Shown in pieces: positions 1 through 7,197 of a DNA stretch of 64,000 nt. The first letter of the stretch is position 1. Each line of letters opens with the position of its first letter. The stretch is taken from the NCBI RefSeq assembly GCF_030519475.1, contig NZ_JAUMKD010000001.1:1488001-1552000 (forward strand), given 5' to 3'. Under the pieces are notes generated by a model. It searched no databases and was not told the origin of the DNA. It saw nothing but the letters and a program-made list of their open reading frames with translations. A program made the translations under genes and the position numbers. Source of the DNA: Micromonospora sp. C28SCA-DRY-2 (lineage in GTDB: Bacteria > Actinomycetota > Actinomycetes > Mycobacteriales > Micromonosporaceae).

Positions 1-510
1 GAGCTGGCCGACGTGCGGGTGGTGGCGGGCGACGTCACGGACGCGGTGAGCATCGCGGAGGCGGCCGCCGGGCATGACGCCGCCATCAGCGCGGCCGTGG
101 ACCTGTCCGGGTCACCGCACGACTTCTTCACCGCGTCATCACGCGCCCTGGCCACCGGGCTGGCGAAGGCGGGCGTGCGCCGCCTGGTGGTGGTCGGCCT
201 CGCATCGATCATGCCCGGGGCGTCCGGTGCCGCGCTGATGGACGAGCCCGGCTACCCGAACGAGTACCGCTCCTTCTACCTCGGCCACGCGGCAGGCCTT
301 GAAGAGCTCCGTACCTGCGATCTCGACTGGGCGTACGTGGCTCCCGCGGGCGACTTCGACCATGACGGCACGCGCACCGGCCGCTACCGGCTCGCCGACC
401 ACGGCGATGCGGCCAGCCGGATCAGCTACGCGGACTTCGCGATCGCGCTGCTCGACGACATCGACGCACCCCGCCACCACCGCGCCGCCGTGAGTGTCCG
501 GGAGGCATGA
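1..510 (+). CDS. NAD(P)-binding (NmrA/SDR-like) oxidoreductase, 5' end outside window
   Basis: The reading frame is open from base 1, so the gene begins upstream and its N-terminal nucleotide-binding Gly motif is not visible. The visible part reads VVAGDVTD, then a helix and VVGLAS, the pattern of the second half of an NmrA-like atypical short-chain dehydrogenase fold. A WAYVAPAGDF segment followed by a C-terminal SYADFAIALLDDI helix is typical of the YhfK/NmrA group, which act as NADPH-linked reductases or redox sensors. The stop overlaps the start of the next gene by 4 bp (ATGA), so the two are co-transcribed. The substrate cannot be read from the sequence. The pair may be chromosomal or may be cargo of the element relic that follows. 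Confidence 0.8.
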   Translation, partial: ELADVRVVAGDVTDAVSIAEAAAGHDAAISAAVDLSGSPHDFFTASSRALATGLAKAGVRRLVVVGLASIMPGASGAALMDEPGYPNEYRSFYLGHAAGLEELRTCDLDWAYVAPAGDFDHDGTRTGRYRLADHGDAASRISYADFAIALLDDIDAPRHHRAAVSVREA

Positions 511-977
511 TGACCAAGGTCCACGACAGCCCGAACGCCTGGGTCGCCGAGCACATCCGCCGTTTCGAGGAGACCGGAGGCCGACCCCGGCCCGGCGTGA
601 ACGACCTGCTCTTGACGACCCGAGGCCGGAAGACCGGCGAGCTGCGCCGCACCGCACTGGTCTACGCGCGCGACGGCGACCGCTACGTGCTGGCCGCCTC
701 CAACCGCGGCTCGGACCACCATCCCGCGTGGTACCTCAACCTGCTCGCCGACCCGTACGTCACGGTGCAGGTCGGTACGGAGACCTTCACCGCACGCGCG
801 CGCCCTGCCACCGCGGACGAGCGTCCACACCTATGGCGGCTGATGGTTTCCACCATGTCGGAGTACGCGGCCTACCAGCAGCGGATCACACGGGAGATCC
901 CCGTGGTTGTCCTGGAACGTGTCCAAGACCTGAACGACGCTCGGGGCGACGGCAGCGCGTTTCGGGGTGGGACCTGA
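507..977 (+). CDS. Deazaflavin (F420)-dependent nitroreductase family protein
   Basis: A 156-residue protein of the Ddn-like split-barrel family, which uses reduced coenzyme F420 to reduce diverse substrates. Family marks are LLLTTRGRKTGELRRTALVY near residues 33-52, then the HHPAWYLNLLADP segment near 77-89 (usual form GxPxxHPxWYxNLxAxP) and VQVGTETFTARARPATADE. The ATG overlaps the stop of the upstream dehydrogenase gene, and GGAGG lies immediately before it, which decides the start. The length is normal for the family (140-160). The pairing with an NmrA-like protein suggests a small redox operon with unknown substrate. An element relic starts within a few bases of its stop codon. Confidence 0.85.
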   Translation: MMTKVHDSPNAWVAEHIRRFEETGGRPRPGVNDLLLTTRGRKTGELRRTALVYARDGDRYVLAASNRGSDHHPAWYLNLLADPYVTVQVGTETFTARARPATADERPHLWRLMVSTMSEYAAYQQRITREIPVVVLERVQDLNDARGDGSAFRGGT

Positions 978-984
978 TCTCCTC

Positions 985-1190
985 GTCGGTTCGGGGGCGC
1001 AGCCGCGAGGTCTTCACGATCGTGTGTCTCCTCAGCGTGGCCGGCCGGCCCGGCCGATGCCGGCGGTAGGTCGCCGGCAGGCCGGGGCCGGACCGGCGCG
1101 GCCCGCTCGCGGGGCGCCTTGAAGATGACGAGACGATCGGGCACGCAAGCCCGGAAGGCCGACCATTGATCGTTGATCAAGGCTGTGACC
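985..1190 (+). pseudogene. Relic of an integrative element: integrase upstream region joined to integrase 3' end
   Basis: Bases 1037-1107 nearly match 2374-2444, the region just upstream of the intact integrase gene, and looser similarity extends left to about 985. Bases 1121-1165 then match the last codons of the integrase (about 3622-3683). Almost the whole integrase reading frame is therefore missing between about 1108 and 1121. The simplest reading is an earlier, related element in the same tRNA site that lost its recombinase by internal deletion. One of two 11-bp-spaced GGCACGC copies present at the intact integrase end is also missing here. Confidence 0.7.
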
Positions 1191-1235
1191 TGGTGCCCCC
1201 GGCAGGATTCGAACCTGCGACACACGGTTTAGGAA
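1155..1235. repeat. Distal attachment site (att) with 3' half of tRNA-Arg
   Basis: An 81-bp direct repeat of 3669-3749 with one mismatch. Bases 1191-1235 are the 3' half of the tRNA-Arg gene (CCA end through the anticodon loop, minus strand); identity stops exactly inside the anticodon stem-loop. This is the displaced tRNA 3' end left when an element integrates into a tRNA gene. Confidence 0.85.
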
Positions 1236-1597
1236 GTGTGGATACGGCCGCATGTCGCACGGCAGCGACCTGGCTCGACCTGCGCAGCCACGTCGGCAGG
1301 CACCTCCAGGAGCTGACCGCCGTTGACCGTCGTCTCCCATCCCAACGGGCACGCAAGGGGCACGCGGGCACGGGCCGACTGTCAGCTTGGGAATTGTCGA
1401 TCTCCGGCAGGCCACGGGCATGACGGCCTGGTCTCGGCGGTCTCGCGTGGCCTCGGCTGGCCCCTGTTGTCCTCGCGCAATGGCACGCTAATGGCACGCC
1501 GGGTTGCTCCCTCGACGGCCAGCCATGACCGATTGAGGCACCCAGGTACTGGCAGCCGGAGGCGAGAGTAGACGCCGGTGCCCCATACTTAGATCAC
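1236..1597. other. Element left-end region with phased GGCACGC doublets, no gene
   Basis: No convincing coding sequence. It holds two pairs of GGCACGC at 1348/1359 and 1482/1493, each pair spaced 11 bp in the same orientation. The same 11-bp doublet occurs at 3642/3653 beside the other att site. These are candidate arm-type binding sites for the integrase or an excision factor. No other structure is evident. Confidence 0.5.
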
Positions 1598-2016
1598 ATG
1601 ACCACCGATAATGGTGCCCTTCCGGTGCTGGTCATCGACGGGGCCTCCTTCTCCGATCTCGACGGCTTCGCCCGCGAGTTCTCGCGGCTGCTCTGCCACT
1701 GGACGTGGAACGGAAATTTGGACGCCTTCAATGACATTCTGCGAGGGGGGTTCGGGACGCCTGAAGACGGATGGGTACTGAGGTGGGTCAACTCCGATCT
1801 GTCTCGGGTCGCACTCGGCTACGACGCCACCGTCAGATGGTTGGAGCAGATGCTCCAGCCTGCCACCCGTCGCACCGGGCGAGTATCACGGCCAGGATCA
1901 GCAACGCGCGACGCGGCGAGGGGCCGACGCTGTTCGACGAAATCGTCGAGATCATCCGTGACCACGGCGCAGGCGGCGACGAGTCCGAAGACGGCATCGT
2001 CCTTGAGCTGGTTTAG
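1598..2016 (+). pseudogene. Barstar-family protein, frameshifted
   Basis: From ATG 1598 the protein runs through LVIDGASFSDLDGFAREF, then NLDAFNDILRGGFG and ALGYDATVRWLEQML. These are the barstar-fold signatures (an RNase inhibitor, PF01337). The expected ending, RISNARRGEGPTLFDEIVEI, lies in the -1 frame and ends at TAG 2014-2016. The switch must occur around 1850-1875, where CTCCAGCCTGCCACCC is read. Staying in frame gives an unrelated Arg/Ser-rich tail to 2098. One base appears to be missing, or a -1 ribosomal shift is needed; the first is more likely. No barnase-type RNase is visible beside it. It is the only cargo of the element besides the integrase. Confidence 0.75.
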
Positions 2017-2525
2017 CCTCCGGGCTGGACATCGTGACGCAGCCGCAGCGGCAGCCTACGAGGGCTACCGCCCGGTCAGCGATGCTGACGAACGCTAGAG
2101 GTCAATGCCTGAGTAGCCATACGGGCCTCGCTGGAAAGCGGCGGATCTCCTCGTCGGGCAGTCGCAGACCGTCCAGCCTCCCCGGACGGGGACCAGGTGG
2201 AGCGCCCTACCGGACGAACGACCTGGTCCCCGTCCGGGGAGGCTGGTAGCCCTTGTGGTGCCCGGCGAGGTGATCCGCGGCGGCATCTCTGAGGAGGGTC
2301 GGGGTTCGGGGCGGAGCCCCGAGGTCTTCCAGGTCTTGTCGTCCAGGTCTTTCAGGTCTTGTCGTCCCCAAGTGTGGCCGGCCGGCCCGGCCGATGCCGG
2401 CCGGAGGTCGCCAGCAGGCCGGGGCCGGGCCGGCGCGGCCCGCTTTGCGGGCCGCTCTTGATCGACGCCGGCACGATCGAACCGATGCGGGCACCGATCT
2501 GGCGTGATGGTCGGGTGGTGGCCTG
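2017..2525. other. Intergenic region of the element upstream of the integrase
   Basis: No supported gene. It contains the perfect long inverted repeat at 2173-2246 and, at about 2298-2460, the sequence repeated in the relic element at 985-1120. The latter contains GC-rich self-complementary stretches and short GGTCTT repeats near 2322-2362. The integrase promoter presumably lies in this block. Confidence 0.5.
2173..2246. repeat. Perfect 26-bp inverted repeat with 22-bp spacer
   Basis: The arms 2173-2198 and 2221-2246 are exact reverse complements (core CTCCCCGGACGGGGACCAGG). The spacer is 2199-2220. There is no U-run, and neither flank has a gene end within 150 bp, so a simple terminator role is not obvious. 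It could instead be a replication or transfer structure of the element, or an insertion footprint. Confidence 0.8.
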
Positions 2526-3683
2526 ATGGCACCCGCCAAAAAGCGACGCTTCGGCCGCGTTCGGCAACTGCCCTCCGGGCGCTGGCAGGCTCGCTACCGG
2601 GGTCCGGACGGGTTGGATCACGCCGCGCCTCGCACCTTCGGTACCCGCCGCGAGGCTGATCAGTTTCTCGCAATGGTGGAGGCGGACATTGCCCGTGATC
2701 AGTGGGTGCTGCCCGATGCCCGGCGGACGACAGTCAGTGCGTGGGCGGAGCAGTGGTTTGTTTCGGCAAACCGGTCGTGGAAGCCCAAGACCCGACACAC
2801 CTACCGGTCGGTCCTCGACCGGATCGTCCTGCCGGCGTTCGGCGCGATGCCGCTGACCTCGTTGCGGCCGATCACGGTGGCGCGGTGGGTGGGTGAGCTG
2901 TCCGACCGGCTCAGTGCCTCGCAGGTGCGGCAGGCGTATCGGTTGCTGGCGCAGATCATGCGGGCTGCCGTGGACAACGAAATCATCGGGTCGAGTCCGT
3001 GCCGGTCGGTGCGTCTGCCTCGGCTGCCGGAGTCTGATCCGGCCATCCTGACTGTCGCCCAGGTCGACAAGCTCGCCGCTACGTGCGAGGTTCCGGATCG
3101 GGTCCTGGTGCTGCTGCTGGCCTACGGCGGTCTGCGCATCGGGGAAGCACTGGCCCTACGCCGTCGCCACGTCGACATCCGGGCGGGCCGGGTGACCGTC
3201 GCCCAGGCGGTGGCGCAGTTGCCCGGCGGCCCGGTCATCGACACGCCGAAGAATCACCAGCGGCGGGAGCTGGCAGTGCCGGCGTTCGTGGTGCAGTTGC
3301 TCAGGGAGCACCTGGCGACGCTGCCTGAGGGGCCGGACGTGTTCGTGTTCCCCGGTCGGCAATCGCACACCGCCAACCCGCAGCAGAGCTACCACGGCTT
3401 CTGGCGCCGGTTCCTGGCCGCCGTCCGGTCGGCTGGGCTGGGCGACGTGACGCCTCACGACCTGCGGGCCACGCACGCGAGCTGGGTCGCAGACTCGCAC
3501 GGCGTTCTGGTGGCCGCTCGTCGCCTCGGGCACGCCAATGCCAGCGTGACGACGCGCCACTACGCCCGCGCCGTTGATGGGCGGGACGCTGAGGTTGCTC
3601 AGCACCTGGACGCGAGCCGCGCGAAGGTGGCGAGGCGATCGGGCACGCAGCGGGCACGCAAGCCCCGGAAGGCCGACCATTGA
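2526..3683 (+). CDS. Tyrosine recombinase (site-specific integrase) of the tRNA-Arg element
   Basis: A 385-residue phage-type integrase that should cut and join DNA at the tRNA-Arg attachment site. The N-terminal arm-binding domain includes LPSGRWQARYRGPDG (residues 14-28). A core-binding SAM-like domain covers about 66-165, and the catalytic domain about 175-350. Catalytic residues are visible: Arg204 (GGLRIGE), Lys242 (TPKNHQRR), His311 and Arg314 (HDLRATH), His336 (LGHAN) and Tyr346 (TTRHYAR). The gene ends 21 bp before the CCA end of the tRNA, and its last codons lie inside the direct repeat, so the recombinase travels with its own att site. The catalytic set is complete, so it is probably functional. 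No excisionase or replication gene was found beside it. Confidence 0.93.
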   Translation: MAPAKKRRFGRVRQLPSGRWQARYRGPDGLDHAAPRTFGTRREADQFLAMVEADIARDQWVLPDARRTTVSAWAEQWFVSANRSWKPKTRHTYRSVLDRIVLPAFGAMPLTSLRPITVARWVGELSDRLSASQVRQAYRLLAQIMRAAVDNEIIGSSPCRSVRLPRLPESDPAILTVAQVDKLAATCEVPDRVLVLLLAYGGLRIGEALALRRRHVDIRAGRVTVAQAVAQLPGGPVIDTPKNHQRRELAVPAFVVQLLREHLATLPEGPDVFVFPGRQSHTANPQQSYHGFWRRFLAAVRSAGLGDVTPHDLRATHASWVADSHGVLVAARRLGHANASVTTRHYARAVDGRDAEVAQHLDASRAKVARRSGTQRARKPRKADH

Positions 3684-3749
3684 TCGTTGGTCAAGGCTGT
3701 GACCTGGTGCCCCCGGCAGGATTCGAACCTGCGACACACGGTTTAGGAA
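3669..3749. repeat. tRNA-proximal attachment site (att)
   Basis: The second copy of the 81-bp direct repeat at 1155-1235, with one mismatch. It spans the last integrase codons and the tRNA-Arg 3' half. It marks the right end of the 2.5-kb element and keeps the tRNA gene whole. Confidence 0.85.
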
Positions 3750-3780
3750 ACCGTTGCTCTATCCCCTGAGCTACGAGGGC
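3705..3780 (-). tRNA. tRNA-Arg (anticodon CCT)
   Basis: A complete 76-nt cloverleaf on the minus strand. The acceptor arms are GCCCTCG and CGGGGGC, followed by A and an encoded CCA. The anticodon stem ACGGT/ACCGT encloses TTCCTAA, giving anticodon CCT. The T-loop is GGTTCGAATCC. It is the integration target of the neighbouring element, which supplies its 3' half. Confidence 0.95.
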
Positions 3781-4105
3781 GCGAGCCGTCAGTCTAGCGA
3801 CCCTGCGAATGGACCCGCGTTGGGCGGGGAGTGATCAACATTCACCTCCACCCACCCCGGCCGCCCCGCCCGCGGCCACCCGGGACCGCGGCCACCCCGC
3901 CGGCGAGCGGGAGCGGAGTATCCTGGTGGGTCTGTAGCTCACATCCGCCTCGTCGGGTGTGACGAACCCGCGTTTAGCAACCGGCGCGGGTCCCGGCTCC
4001 GCCCCGGTGGGTCCGTGCAGCGGTCCGCGGCGCGCGGACCTGCCATCCGCGCCCACCCGGTTCCGACTGCTGCGGCGGGTGCGCCGGCCGTGAGGACTTG
4101 GCGCG
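3781..4105. other. Intergenic region between tRNA-Arg and the first GAF-ANTAR gene
   Basis: No coding sequence was found. It must hold the divergent promoters of the tRNA (minus strand) and of the ANTAR gene (plus strand). A GTTT box at 3972-3975 and GGGT at 3988-3991 resemble stress-sigma promoter elements, but the 12-base gap is shorter than usual, so no promoter is called. Confidence 0.4.
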
Positions 4106-4819
4106 ATGACCCGACCACCGACGGACCCCGCCGACGCCTTCGCCGAGCTCGGCCGCATCAAGCTCGGCGAGGTCGGCCTCGAGGACGTGCTGCAACGCGT
4201 CGCGGAACTGGCCAAACGGGTGCTGCCCATGCCGGTGGAGGTGTCCGTGACGCTCGTCCGCGGCGGCACGGGGCACACCGCGGCGTTCACCGACGACCTG
4301 GCCCGCGACCTCGACGAGCGGCAGTACGCCCAGGGGCGGGGCCCCTGTCTGGACGCCTCCACCAGCGGCGACGTCATGTCCATACCCGACCTCAGCGCCG
4401 AGGACCGGTGGCCGGACTGGGCCGCGCGCGGGGCGAAGGCGGGGGTGGGCAGCTCGGTGTCCATCGGCCTGCCCATCCAGGAGGCGGTCGTCGGAGCGCT
4501 CAACGTCTACGCCCGTGCCCCGCACGCCTTCGACGACGACACGGTCACCGTGCTGCAGACCTTCGCCGCGTACGCCGGCGTCGCTCTGGCCAACGCGCAG
4601 CTCTACGACAGCACCGCCACCCTCGCCCGGCAGATGCAGGAGGCGATGGCCAGCCGCGCGGTGATCGAGCAGGCCAAGGGCATCGTCATGGCCGAACGCC
4701 GCTGCACCCCCGACGAGGCGTTCGCGATCCTCGCCAAGGTGTCCCAAGACTCCAACCGCAAGGTCCGGGACGTGGCCCAGGCCCTCGTCGACCGGGCAGC
4801 CGAGGCGCCCGGGGTCTGA
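4106..4819 (+). CDS. GAF and ANTAR domain RNA-binding antiterminator
   Basis: A 237-residue two-domain regulator. An N-terminal helix (AELGRIKLGEVGLEDVLQRV) leads into a GAF sensor at about 40-165, with GRGPCLDAS and IGLPIQEAVVGALNVYA. A C-terminal ANTAR domain at about 172-230 contains ASRAVIEQAKGIVMAERRCT. ANTAR proteins bind paired RNA hairpins and prevent transcription termination; the GAF domain would gate this in response to an unknown small ligand or redox signal. It is the first of three paralogues in 3.5 kb and is followed on the same strand by a STAS gene 187 bp downstream. Confidence 0.9.
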   Translation: MTRPPTDPADAFAELGRIKLGEVGLEDVLQRVAELAKRVLPMPVEVSVTLVRGGTGHTAAFTDDLARDLDERQYAQGRGPCLDASTSGDVMSIPDLSAEDRWPDWAARGAKAGVGSSVSIGLPIQEAVVGALNVYARAPHAFDDDTVTVLQTFAAYAGVALANAQLYDSTATLARQMQEAMASRAVIEQAKGIVMAERRCTPDEAFAILAKVSQDSNRKVRDVAQALVDRAAEAPGV

Positions 4820-4925
4820 CGTGGCCCGGACGGTCATCGCTCGCCTTGGCAGCCGTCCGTCCGGCCCATTGAGCGGCGACACCAGCAGGTGTGGCACCGA
4901 CTCCTGGGGGTAGGGACACGTCACG

Positions 4926-4944
4926 GGTCAAGACATGTGCCCTC
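4926..4944 (+). promoter_or_regulatory. Shared motif upstream of STAS gene (copy 1)
   Basis: GGGTCAAGACATGTGCCCT lies 63 bp before the STAS start. An almost identical copy in the opposite orientation (minus strand 7079-7061) precedes the paralogous STAS gene. Conservation outside the coding region in a diverged gene pair suggests a promoter or operator. Confidence 0.45.
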
Positions 4945-5006
4945 CAGTGCTCTCCTCTGCCGCGTCTTCCGGTACGGGTGGGCCCCCGCTGGATCACGGA
5001 GGTGCC

Positions 5007-5489
5007 ATGTCAGGAAACGGAACCCCCCGTACGCGCGGCGACCGGCCCACTCGGGAGACCGATCGGCCCGGTGAGCCCGTCGTGTCGTTGGCGCTGACCA
5101 GCGACGGTTCGGCGAAGCTGGTCACCGTCTCGGGTGAGATGGACAGCAGCAACGCCCACCTGCTCACCGAGTTGGTGGAGTGCGTCTGCCGCCCGCCGGT
5201 GTCTGTGATCGCGGTGGATCTCGCCGCAGTGCGGTTCTTCAGCACCTACGGGGTGACCGCGTTGCTGGAGGCGCAGCACATCGCGGCGACCGCCGGGGCC
5301 GTGCTCCTCCTGCGCGACCCCGCGCCGTGCGTCACCCACCTCCTGGCCACGGCCGGCGCTTTGGGTCGCTTTCCGCTCGGCCGGGGTGACGGACGCCCTC
5401 CCCGCCCGCGATCGACGACCGCTGACCCGGTTACTCCGCCGCGGCGCGCCACTGACGACGGGTTGCCTTCGTGGTCACCACACCACTAG
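5007..5489 (+). CDS. STAS-domain anti-sigma factor antagonist-like protein
   Basis: A 160-residue protein with a STAS domain at about 28-120 (VVSLALTSDGSAKLVTVSGE, then VIAVDLAAVRFF). ATG 5007 is chosen because GGAGGT stands 3 bp before it; the upstream in-frame extension has no such site. In partner-switching systems such proteins are phosphorylated on a Ser or Thr just before the Gly of the D-S-x-G loop. Here the loop reads FFSTYGV, so that position is Tyr. A Pro/Arg-rich 45-residue tail follows the domain. It is a paralogue of the STAS gene at 6554-7003, and no sigma factor is nearby. Confidence 0.8.
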   Translation: MSGNGTPRTRGDRPTRETDRPGEPVVSLALTSDGSAKLVTVSGEMDSSNAHLLTELVECVCRPPVSVIAVDLAAVRFFSTYGVTALLEAQHIAATAGAVLLLRDPAPCVTHLLATAGALGRFPLGRGDGRPPRPRSTTADPVTPPRRATDDGLPSWSPHH

Positions 5490-5673
5490 CCCGGGAAGCC
5501 GCCGTTCCGCCCGCCGGCGGTCTTCCGCCGACGCTGGCGTGGCGGAGGAGTTCCTCCTCATCGGTCCGTGCCCGTGGCCGGCACGGTGGCCGGCGCCCCG
5601 GCGGCGGCGCCGCGGAGTCAGGCCCGACCCGACGCAGGCCGGCGGGAGCTGGCCGCCGACCGCGGTGCGGCGG

Positions 5674-6306
5674 TCAGTCGCGGCCGCCGTTCACCGCCCG
5701 GTCGACCAGTTGCTCGGCGACCTCCCGCAGCTTCCGGTTGGAATCCTGGGACACCCGGGCCAGGATGGCGAACGCCTCGTCGGCCGAACACCGGCGCTGA
5801 CCCATGATCATGCCCTTGGCCTGCTCGATCACCGCCCGGCTCTGCATCGCCTCCTGCATCTGCTGAGCCAGGGTGGCGGTGCTCTCGTAGAGGTGGACGT
5901 TGGCCAACGCGATGGCGGCGTACCCGGCCAGCGTCTGGGCGAGTTCGACCTGGTCGTCGAAGACCCCCGGTGCCGCGCCGTAGATGTTGAGCGCGCCCAC
6001 CATCGCCTCCTGGATGGGCAGGCCGATCGACAGGGAACTCGCGGCCCCCGCCTCGTGGGCCCGGCCCGCCCACTCGGGCCAGCGGCTCTCCGCCGTCATG
6101 TCCGGCACCAGCATCGCGGCCCCGGTCGTCGCGGCGTCCAGGCACGGGCCGCGGCCATGCTCGTACTGCCACTGGTCCAGCGTCAACGCCAGATCGCCGG
6201 TGTACGCGGCGGTGTACGCCTCGGCACCCTGGACCAGGGTGACGGAGACCTCGGTGGTGCCGGGGATGGTGTCCTTGGCGACCTGGGCGATGGGCGACAG
6301 AACCAC
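5674..6306 (-). CDS. GAF and ANTAR domain antiterminator (start uncertain)
   Basis: A GAF domain (VSVTLVQGAEAYTAAYTGDL, GRGPCLDAATTG, IGLPIQEAMVGALNIYG) is followed by an ANTAR domain (QSRAVIEQAKGMIMGQRRCS). It is a close paralogue of the 4106 gene, on the opposite strand. The GTG at 6306 is the first ordinary start codon, but homology continues upstream in frame (LIRLGRIKYDEVDLD, to about 6355). No ATG, GTG or TTG occurs before the in-frame TGA at 6457-6459. A CTG at 6384 or 6351 could serve, or the start may have been lost. It lies downstream of the STAS gene at 6554 on the same strand, the reverse of the gene order in the first module. Confidence 0.8.
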   Translation of the reverse strand: MVLSPIAQVAKDTIPGTTEVSVTLVQGAEAYTAAYTGDLALTLDQWQYEHGRGPCLDAATTGAAMLVPDMTAESRWPEWAGRAHEAGAASSLSIGLPIQEAMVGALNIYGAAPGVFDDQVELAQTLAGYAAIALANVHLYESTATLAQQMQEAMQSRAVIEQAKGMIMGQRRCSADEAFAILARVSQDSNRKLREVAEQLVDRAVNGGRD

Positions 6307-6553
6307 GTCGAGGTCGACCTCGTCGTACTTGATCCGTCCGAGTCTGATCAGGGCTTCGGCGAGGTCGGGGTGGGCCTGCGGCAGGAGCTGGGACGTCCTT
6401 GTGCGAAGCGCCGTCGCCCCAGGGGGTGGGACGGCGGGTGGCGGGACGGCCCGCAGTCACGGACCGATGTCCCGATCCGACGGATCGGGGCCGGCGCCGC
6501 TTCTTGACGCTCGTTCGTGACGCCCCGGCCGGGACGTCAGTTTCGGGACAACT

Positions 6554-7003
6554 CTACGACCCGGTACCGATCGGGATGACGGGACGGGCCAGCCCTCGGC
6601 CGGCGGCACCGACCGGCGTACGTTCGACGACCTCGAACGCGGTGAGCGTGCCCGTCACGTCGAGCACCCGGCGGACCACCGGCGAGAGCTGGCAGAGGGT
6701 CAACCGCCCGCCCCGCTCGGTCAGCTGCCGCTGCGCCCGCAGCAGTGCGCTGATGCCGTACGCCCCGAAGAAGGTGACCGCCGAGAGGTCCACCGCCACC
6801 AGCGGGGCCCTCACCACGACGATGCTCTCCAGCAGCTCCGCCACCAGGTGAGCGTTACTCAGGTCGATCTCACCGGCGACCGTGACCCGGGCGACGTCGC
6901 CGCGGACCTCGCAGCTCAGCCACATGATCGGCTCGTCCGGCGGCGACGAACCGGAGGCGGTCGGGCCGGGGCGGCAGCCGACACCCGGCGGCTCCTGCGA
7001 CAT
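6554..7003 (-). CDS. STAS-domain anti-sigma factor antagonist-like protein
   Basis: A 149-residue protein with a STAS domain at about 27-125: RVTVAGEIDLSNAHLVAELL, then VAVDLSAVTFFGAYGISALL. The canonical phospho-acceptor position (residue before Gly in the D-S-x-G loop) is Tyr, as in its paralogue at 5007. Ser is also absent one position earlier (Ala). It could therefore be a constitutive antagonist, or a STAS protein regulated by ligand or partner rather than by Ser phosphorylation. The start is the ATG at 7003, with a GAGGTGGGG Shine-Dalgarno region upstream. Confidence 0.8.
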   Translation of the reverse strand: MSQEPPGVGCRPGPTASGSSPPDEPIMWLSCEVRGDVARVTVAGEIDLSNAHLVAELLESIVVVRAPLVAVDLSAVTFFGAYGISALLRAQRQLTERGGRLTLCQLSPVVRRVLDVTGTLTAFEVVERTPVGAAGRGLARPVIPIGTGS

Positions 7004-7060
7004 GGCACCCCCACCTCACGGTTCGAGGACGCTTCCCGGCCGTTGTCGCCGGGTGCGAAG

Positions 7061-7079
7061 GGGCGCATGTCTTGACCCG
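7061..7079 (-). promoter_or_regulatory. Shared motif upstream of STAS gene (copy 2)
   Basis: Read on the minus strand this is GGGTCAAGACATGCGCCCC, matching copy 1 at 4926-4944 at nearly every position. It lies 58 bp upstream of the STAS start at 7003, a spacing close to that of copy 1. Confidence 0.45.
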
Positions 7080-7197
7080 GACCAAAGATACGCCGATCGG
7101 GTGGGCGGCGCACGCCAGGTTGCCTACCGACCCGCCGGCCCTGGGTACCGTGGGCGGACGACAACTCCGCCGACCGGGACCCGACGAGGACCCGCGC

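Noticed and set aside
2095..2798. Overlapping minus-strand Arg/Pro-rich reading frames of 110-192 codons near the integrase promoter
   Set aside because: They overlap the inverted repeat, have no homology or Shine-Dalgarno, and follow the base-composition bias of GC-rich DNA.
3972..3991. GTTT and GGGT as a stress-sigma promoter of the first ANTAR gene
   Set aside because: The 12-bp spacing is shorter than the usual 13-16 bp and there is no further support.
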